Positions 5,104 through 5,835 of a DNA stretch of 5,835 nucleotides are shown here, in pieces. Where the stretch lies: positions 1 to 5,835 of the forward strand of contig JAKFFO010000201.1 in the NCBI GenBank assembly GCA_036675035.1, written 5' to 3'. Position numbers and translations under genes: made by a program. Origin of the DNA: MESE01 sp036675035 (GTDB taxonomy: Bacteria; Pseudomonadota; Gammaproteobacteria; Burkholderiales; Burkholderiaceae_D). Within the stretch, counting starts at the first letter, position 1, and the number at the start of each line of letters is the position of its first letter. The notes under the pieces are model-generated. The model was not told the DNA's origin. It searched no databases and saw nothing but the letters and a program-made list of their open reading frames with translations.

Positions 5104-5835
5104 ATGAATGCCACCACGAACATCAGTGACGCTGCACATCCGCTGGATACGGCAACGCTGCTCACACCGATAGAGTCCGGCCGATATCGCGGCAGCACCA
5201 GCCCTGCGTACGGGAATATGGTGGGGCCGTTCGGAGGCATCATCTCGTCGGCCATGATCAATGCGGTTCTGCTGCATCCGGAACATCTGGGTGAACCGGT
5301 TGCGCTGACGGTCAATTTCGCCGGTCCGATTGCCGATGGCGAGTTCATTGTCACAACCAGAGTATTGCGAACCAATCGGACCACGCAGCACTGGTATGTC
5401 GAGTTGATGCAAGGCGATCAGGTCGGCGCTACCGCCACTGCGGTATTCGCCACCAGGCGCGACACATGGTCGTCGACGGAAACGCGCTTTCCGGACGCTC
5501 CTGCTGCGGCAACGGTAGACCGCGAGCCGCCAATCGAACGCGCGAAATGGACGGCCGCCTATGACATGCGTTTCGTACGCGGCAAGATTGCTCCGGCCAC
5601 CGATGACATTTCTGACAGAGACTCGGTCAGTACGCTGTGGATTCGCGATGTTCCGCCACGGCCGCTTGACTTCGTTTCGCTCACCGCCATTTGCGATGCG
5701 TTCTTTCCACGAATATTTGTTCGCCGCCCGCGATGGATTCCGGTCGGCACGGTGTCGCTGACAACCTACTTCCATGCCGACTCCGCCACCTTGGCGCGGC
5801 AGGGCGAGCGGCCGATGCTCGCTACCGCGCGCGCA
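5104..5835 (+). CDS. Acyl-CoA thioesterase-like double-hotdog protein (3' truncated)
   Basis: An open frame of 244 codons runs from ATG 5104 to the window edge without a stop. It resembles the 4HBT_3 (TesB-like) thioesterase family, which hydrolyses acyl-CoA esters to free acid and CoA in the cytoplasm. The first hotdog covers about residues 15-120, with the helix opening GPFGGIISSAMINA (41-54) and the strands ALTVNFAGPI (67-76) and TTRVLRTNRTTQHWYVEL (84-101). A linker of about 120-175 leads to the second hotdog, with LDFVSLTAICDAFFP (188-202) and GTVSLTTYFHA (215-225). Asp198 is at the place of the conserved helix Asp, probably the catalytic one as in TesB. The family is usually about 260-290 residues, so only the last strands are missing. 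The Shine-Dalgarno is weak (CAGAG, 5091-5095), but no earlier in-frame start is credible. It is transcribed away from the TRAP operon; substrate unknown. Confidence 0.82.
   Translation, partial: MNATTNISDAAHPLDTATLLTPIESGRYRGSTSPAYGNMVGPFGGIISSAMINAVLLHPEHLGEPVALTVNFAGPIADGEFIVTTRVLRTNRTTQHWYVELMQGDQVGATATAVFATRRDTWSSTETRFPDAPAAATVDREPPIERAKWTAAYDMRFVRGKIAPATDDISDRDSVSTLWIRDVPPRPLDFVSLTAICDAFFPRIFVRRPRWIPVGTVSLTTYFHADSATLARQGERPMLATARA

Noticed and set aside
5086..5775. 229-codon minus-strand frame opposite the thioesterase
   Set aside because: The plus-strand frame has clear double-hotdog features; the antisense frame is an Arg-rich shadow.

Overview
The window looks like a chromosomal segment of a moderately GC-rich betaproteobacterium, probably Burkholderiales and possibly Oxalobacteraceae-like. 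This is an inference from codon use (G/C-rich third positions), from the style of the TRAP transporter, amidase and IS5-type transposase proteins, and from the gene arrangement. No rRNA, tRNA or CRISPR array is visible.

Layout, left to right. (1) Positions 1-58 carry the first 19 codons of an IS5-family transposase on the minus strand, preceded by a very strong Shine-Dalgarno. The insertion sequence runs off the left edge; its inner boundary probably lies near 120-125. (2) Positions 126-242 are a short non-coding stretch with small hairpins, one of which could be a weak terminator. (3) Positions 243-4615 form a minus-strand operon, read right to left: a periplasmic TRAP solute-binding protein (dctP, TTG start), an intercistronic rho-independent terminator, the small TRAP membrane subunit (dctQ), the large TRAP permease (dctM, overlapping dctQ by 4 nt), and an amidase-signature hydrolase 42 nt further on. 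(4) Positions 4616-5103 are a 488-bp divergent intergenic region, AT-rich in its centre (about 4720-4880), with several dyads and hairpins and no convincing gene. (5) Positions 5104-5835 hold the first 244 codons of a plus-strand double-hotdog acyl-CoA thioesterase-like protein, cut by the right edge.

How the genes fit together. The binding protein has the Arg/Arg/Asn set expected for a carboxylate-bearing ligand. The QM subunits would import that ligand with the sodium gradient, and the co-transcribed amidase would hydrolyse an amide bond in the cytoplasm. The most economical reading is uptake and hydrolysis of an amide- or N-acyl-containing carboxylate, whose identity cannot be read from the sequence. 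The divergent thioesterase may act on a downstream acyl-CoA, but that link rests only on adjacency. The best regulatory signal is the terminator placed between dctP and dctQM, with its T-tract 3 nt from the dctQ ribosome binding site. Nothing here is a clearly new system; the genes belong to known families in a mildly unusual combination.
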